DNA from: Actinomycetes bacterium | GTDB taxonomy: Bacteria > Actinomycetota > Aquicultoria > CAJVYJ01 | Length of the DNA stretch: 7,479 bases | Direction of reading: 5' to 3' | Assembly: GCA_030597945.1 (NCBI GenBank) | Contig: JAUVQW010000051.1 | Coordinates: 1-7,479 of the forward strand | In this document: positions 4,561 through 7,479 of the stretch, one piece after another | How positions within the stretch are numbered: position 1 is the stretch's first letter | Layout of the letters: the number at the start of each line of letters is the position of its first letter | The notes under the pieces: model-generated | Told to the model about the DNA's origin: nothing | Databases searched by the model: none | Seen by the model: the letters and a program-made list of their open reading frames with translations, nothing else | Program-made: the position numbers and the translations under genes

Positions 4561-7212
4561 CCACCAAGTAAAGACCAGATATCGAAGACATATGAACCTC
4601 ATGCTATCGAAACTAAGTGGTATGCATACTGGGAAGAGCTAGGTCTTTTTGTCGCACCCATAGACCGGGAAAAAGAACCATTTACAATCGTCATTCCTCC
4701 ACCCAACGTGACCGGATCGCTTCACATGGGACATGCTCTAAATAATACTATTCAAGATGTATTGATAAGGCAGAAACGGATGGATGGTAGGCCGACTCTT
4801 TGGTTGCCGGGGACCGATCATGCCGGGATAGCTACTCAGAACAAAGTCGAACAGCAATTAGCCGATGAGGGCCTTACGAGACATGATCTAGGGCGAGAAA
4901 AATTCATTGAAAAAGTCTGGGAATGGAAAGAGGAACATGGAAGCACGATAATTAATCAACTTAAAAGGCTTGGATGTTCCTGTGATTGGAGCCGGGAGCG
5001 CTTTACCATGGATGAGGGTTATTCAAAAGCCGTAAAGGAAGTCTTTGTCCGTCTTTACCACGATGGCCTTATTTATCGAGGCAACCGGATCATCAACTGG
5101 TGTCCCAGATGTCATACTGCTCTCTCTGATATAGAAGTAGAGCATCAAGACATCGAGGGAAATCTCTGGCACATACGCTATCCGCTAGAAGATGGTGACG
5201 GATATCTAATAATTGCGACAACTAGGCCGGAGACGATGCTTGGCGATACAGCAATAGCTGTAAATCCAGATGATGAGAGATATAAGAAGTTGATAGGGAA
5301 AAAAGCAATACTGCCGCTGATAGAAAGGCCACTTCCGATCATCGCCGATGAACACGTTGACCCCTCTTTTGGAACCGGTGCTCTAAAAGTCACGCCGGCT
5401 CATGATCCAAACGACTTCGAGATAGGTAAGCGCCACGGACTTGAAGAAGTAAATATTTTTTCCGAGGATGGAACGATTAATGAGAACGGCGGAAAATATG
5501 TAGGGATGGATCGAAAAGAGGCAAGAAGAGAGATAGTGTCCCACCTTGAAGAGGAAGGTCTGCTCGAAAAAATCGAAGCGCACGAGCACGCGGTCGGTCA
5601 CTGCTATAGATGCCAAACGGTAATCGAGCCTTACCTGTCTGATCAGTGGTTTGTCGATATGAAACCACTGGCAAAAGACGCTATTGATGTTGTGAAGGAT
5701 AAAAAGGTCAGGTTTCATCCCCCAAAATGGGAGCGCCTTTATTACGAGTGGATGGAAAATATCAGAGACTGGTGCATTTCAAGACAGATCTGGTGGGGAC
5801 ATCAGATACCGGCCTGGTACTGTGAAAAATGTGAGGAGATAATTGTAGAGTTCGATCCTCCAGCTAGCTGTCCTAAATGCGGTAGCGATAATCTTCGTCA
5901 AGAAAGCGATGTCTTAGATACCTGGTTTAGCTCGGCCCTTTGGCCGTTTGCAACGCTTGGCTGGCCTGATAAGACCGAAGAACTGGATTACTTTTATCCG
6001 ACATCCGTTTTATCGACCGCCAGAGATATTCTCTATCTTTGGGTCGCCAGGATGATAATGAGCGGTCTAAAGTTTATGGATGATATCCCCTTTCATACGG
6101 TAGTAATCCATCCGACTGTGTTAAATCCGGAGGGTAAGCGGATGAGTAAGTCGCTTGGCACCGGGGTAGATCCGCTAGATCTGATAGAAGTATATGGAAC
6201 TGACGCCACCCGCTTTGGACTGATGATACAAAATACTTCGATGCAAGATATGCGCTTTAGTGAAGACAAGCTGGCGATGAGCCGCAATTTCGCCAACAAG
6301 ATCTGGAACGCTTCAAGGTTTGTGTTGATGAATCTAGAAGATGATGATGAGTTCAATGGCTCATTTGAGTTAAATAAGCTGGAAGACAAGTGGATAATTT
6401 CGAGGCTGCAACACTTGATAGCCGATGTCGATCAGGCTCTGGATGGCTACAACTTTAGCGATGCCAGTAAAGTCCTTTATGAATTCTTCTGGAGCGAGTT
6501 TTGCGATTGGTACTTAGAGTTATCCAAAGGAAGATTGTATGGAGATGATAAAGAGGAAGTCGAACGAGTAAAGCATATCTTGACTACCGTTCTGGATATG
6601 TCCCTTAGACTACTGCACCCGTTCATGCCTTTCTTAACCGAAGAGATATGGCAGATGATACCGATTGAGAAGAAGACCAAAAGTATAATGGTCTCTTCTT
6701 GGCCAGAATTTAATCCTAAATTAATAGACGAATCAGCGGTGAAAGACATGAGAATTCTTCAAGCCATAATATCGTCGATAAGAACTATCCGCTCGGAGTT
6801 AAATATTCCGCCTTCAAAAGAGGTAGATGTGATGATGAAAGCCGAAGAAGACAACACAAGATTTATTAAAATTTATGAAAAAGAGATAATGGCGCAAGCC
6901 AAAGTAAAAATTGTTGAAGTAGCTCCAGACGTTGGCAAACCTCCTAATTCAGCTATGGCGCTTGCCGAGGGAATAGAAATATTTATGCCGCTTCAAGGGC
7001 TTATCGATAAGGATAAAGAGAAAGCCCGTCTAAAGAAAAAGTGGATCCCGAAAGAGAAAGAAATTGAGAAATTAAATGCAAAGAACAATAATCCTCAATT
7101 TAAAAATAATGCCCCTTCTAACATTGTTCAATCATCAACAGACAAACAGGTGGACCTTCAAAATGAAGTTGATAAACTAAAGCAACAGTTTGATCTTTTG
7201 ACTGATGAATGA
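4558..7212 (+). CDS. valS: valine--tRNA ligase (ValRS)
   Basis: This cytoplasmic class I synthetase charges tRNA-Val with valine and edits mischarged threonine. From the CTG start it is 884 residues, a normal bacterial length. PPPNVTGSLHMGHAL contains the HIGH box (H56-M-G-H59), and KRMSKS (527-532) is the KMSKS loop. The editing domain shows TTRPETMLGDTA from 221 and HDPND at 282-286. WCISRQIWWGHQIPAWY is followed by a zinc ribbon, C422-x2-C425 and C438-x2-C441; further cysteine pairs are C182/C185 and C349/C352. The last 70 residues form the lysine-rich coiled-coil arm typical of ValRS. The first upstream ATG/GTG/TTG-type codon in frame, GTG at 4708, encodes the V of the conserved PPNVTGS motif and would delete 50 conserved residues, so it is not the start. 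It overlaps folC by 8 bases, indicating translational coupling. Confidence 0.97.
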   Translation: MPPSKDQISKTYEPHAIETKWYAYWEELGLFVAPIDREKEPFTIVIPPPNVTGSLHMGHALNNTIQDVLIRQKRMDGRPTLWLPGTDHAGIATQNKVEQQLADEGLTRHDLGREKFIEKVWEWKEEHGSTIINQLKRLGCSCDWSRERFTMDEGYSKAVKEVFVRLYHDGLIYRGNRIINWCPRCHTALSDIEVEHQDIEGNLWHIRYPLEDGDGYLIIATTRPETMLGDTAIAVNPDDERYKKLIGKKAILPLIERPLPIIADEHVDPSFGTGALKVTPAHDPNDFEIGKRHGLEEVNIFSEDGTINENGGKYVGMDRKEARREIVSHLEEEGLLEKIEAHEHAVGHCYRCQTVIEPYLSDQWFVDMKPLAKDAIDVVKDKKVRFHPPKWERLYYEWMENIRDWCISRQIWWGHQIPAWYCEKCEEIIVEFDPPASCPKCGSDNLRQESDVLDTWFSSALWPFATLGWPDKTEELDYFYPTSVLSTARDILYLWVARMIMSGLKFMDDIPFHTVVIHPTVLNPEGKRMSKSLGTGVDPLDLIEVYGTDATRFGLMIQNTSMQDMRFSEDKLAMSRNFANKIWNASRFVLMNLEDDDEFNGSFELNKLEDKWIISRLQHLIADVDQALDGYNFSDASKVLYEFFWSEFCDWYLELSKGRLYGDDKEEVERVKHILTTVLDMSLRLLHPFMPFLTEEIWQMIPIEKKTKSIMVSSWPEFNPKLIDESAVKDMRILQAIISSIRTIRSELNIPPSKEVDVMMKAEEDNTRFIKIYEKEIMAQAKVKIVEVAPDVGKPPNSAMALAEGIEIFMPLQGLIDKDKEKARLKKKWIPKEKEIEKLNAKNNNPQFKNNAPSNIVQSSTDKQVDLQNEVDKLKQQFDLLTDE

Positions 7213-7479
7213 TTTCGTAGAGTACTTAGATTCTCTCTCCAATCTTGGCATCTCCCCGTCTCTTAAAGGTATAGAGTGTCTTACGAAAATCATGGGCGAT
7301 CCTCAAACTGACTATGACTCCATTCAAGTCACCGGCACAAATGGAAAGACTTCCGTCTCAAAGTTTCTTTCGGCGATTCTATCAAACCATAAAAAACAAT
7401 GCGGTCTTTATCTCTCTCCGCACTTACAGCAATACAATGAGCGTTGGTCCGTAGATGGCTACGACATTTCTAACTCTCG
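7205..7479 (+). CDS. folC: folylpolyglutamate synthase / dihydrofolate synthase, N-terminal part
   Basis: An ATG at 7205 opens a frame running off the right edge (91 codons seen of a usual 400-450). The protein is a Mur-ligase-type ATP-dependent enzyme that adds glutamate to folates, and in many bacteria also to dihydropteroate. The Mur-type P-loop is visible as VTGTNGKTS, with G44, K48 and T49, at the usual distance from the N-terminus. GLYLSPHLQQYNERWSVDG (from about residue 67) matches the conserved folate-binding SPHL...NER segment. The start lies 8 bases inside the end of valS and has no clear SD, so it probably relies on ribosomes finishing valS. valS-folC adjacency is common in Gram-positive bacteria. 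MurC-F are alternatives by fold, but the SPHL...NER motif favours FolC. Confidence 0.95.
   Translation, partial: MNDFVEYLDSLSNLGISPSLKGIECLTKIMGDPQTDYDSIQVTGTNGKTSVSKFLSAILSNHKKQCGLYLSPHLQQYNERWSVDGYDISNS

Noticed and set aside
5178..6749. Minus-strand open frames inside valS (for example 5383-5718 and 6477-6749)
   Set aside because: They are antisense to well-conserved ValRS coding sequence and show no motifs or ribosome sites.
4708..7212. valS starting at GTG 4708
   Set aside because: This GTG is the valine inside the conserved PPPNVTGSLHMGH motif; conserved ValRS sequence continues in frame for 50 residues upstream.

Overview
This is a chromosomal stretch from a bacterium of moderate GC content using the standard bacterial code. 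The valS-folC order with an 8-nt overlap, a ValRS carrying a four-cysteine zinc ribbon, a FolC P-loop of the form GTNGKT, and a mix of strong Shine-Dalgarno (SD) starts with SD-less starts fit a Gram-positive-type lineage, perhaps a deep-branching actinobacterial or clostridial-like group. That placement is inference and weak. I see no mobile element, tRNA, rRNA or CRISPR array.

Left part, minus strand (1-2161). Three genes read leftwards: a stand-alone Lrp/AsnC ligand-binding (RAM) domain protein (2161-1910), a two-helix membrane protein with a proline-rich linker and a C-terminal beta-sandwich-like domain (1839-1069), and a cobalamin-binding-type radical SAM enzyme (starts at 953, runs off the left edge). 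The intergenic gaps are 70 and 115 bases.

Middle, plus strand (2215-3003). Two tandem paralogues of 77 residues each (40 identical positions, no gaps) encode small two-helix membrane proteins. Each has its own leader, an SD eight bases from its ATG, and its own intrinsic terminator. A compound pair of overlapping hairpins with T-runs facing both ways separates this block from the divergent RAM gene.

Middle-right (3037-4492). A two-gene unit follows: a single-pass membrane protein with a long charged coiled coil, then, one base after its stop, a TTG-started CPBP-family intramembrane protease-like protein.

Right part (4558-7479). valS, whose most likely start is a CTG with a good SD, overlaps folC by 8 nt; folC runs off the right edge.

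Unexplained structure: a GGGTAAATA box lies 34-60 bases upstream of three genes (RAM gene, radical SAM gene, second paralogue), with a one-mismatch version before the first paralogue. Translation and folate genes are ordinary housekeeping. The candidates for new biology are the duplicated small membrane proteins and the coiled-coil/CPBP pair.
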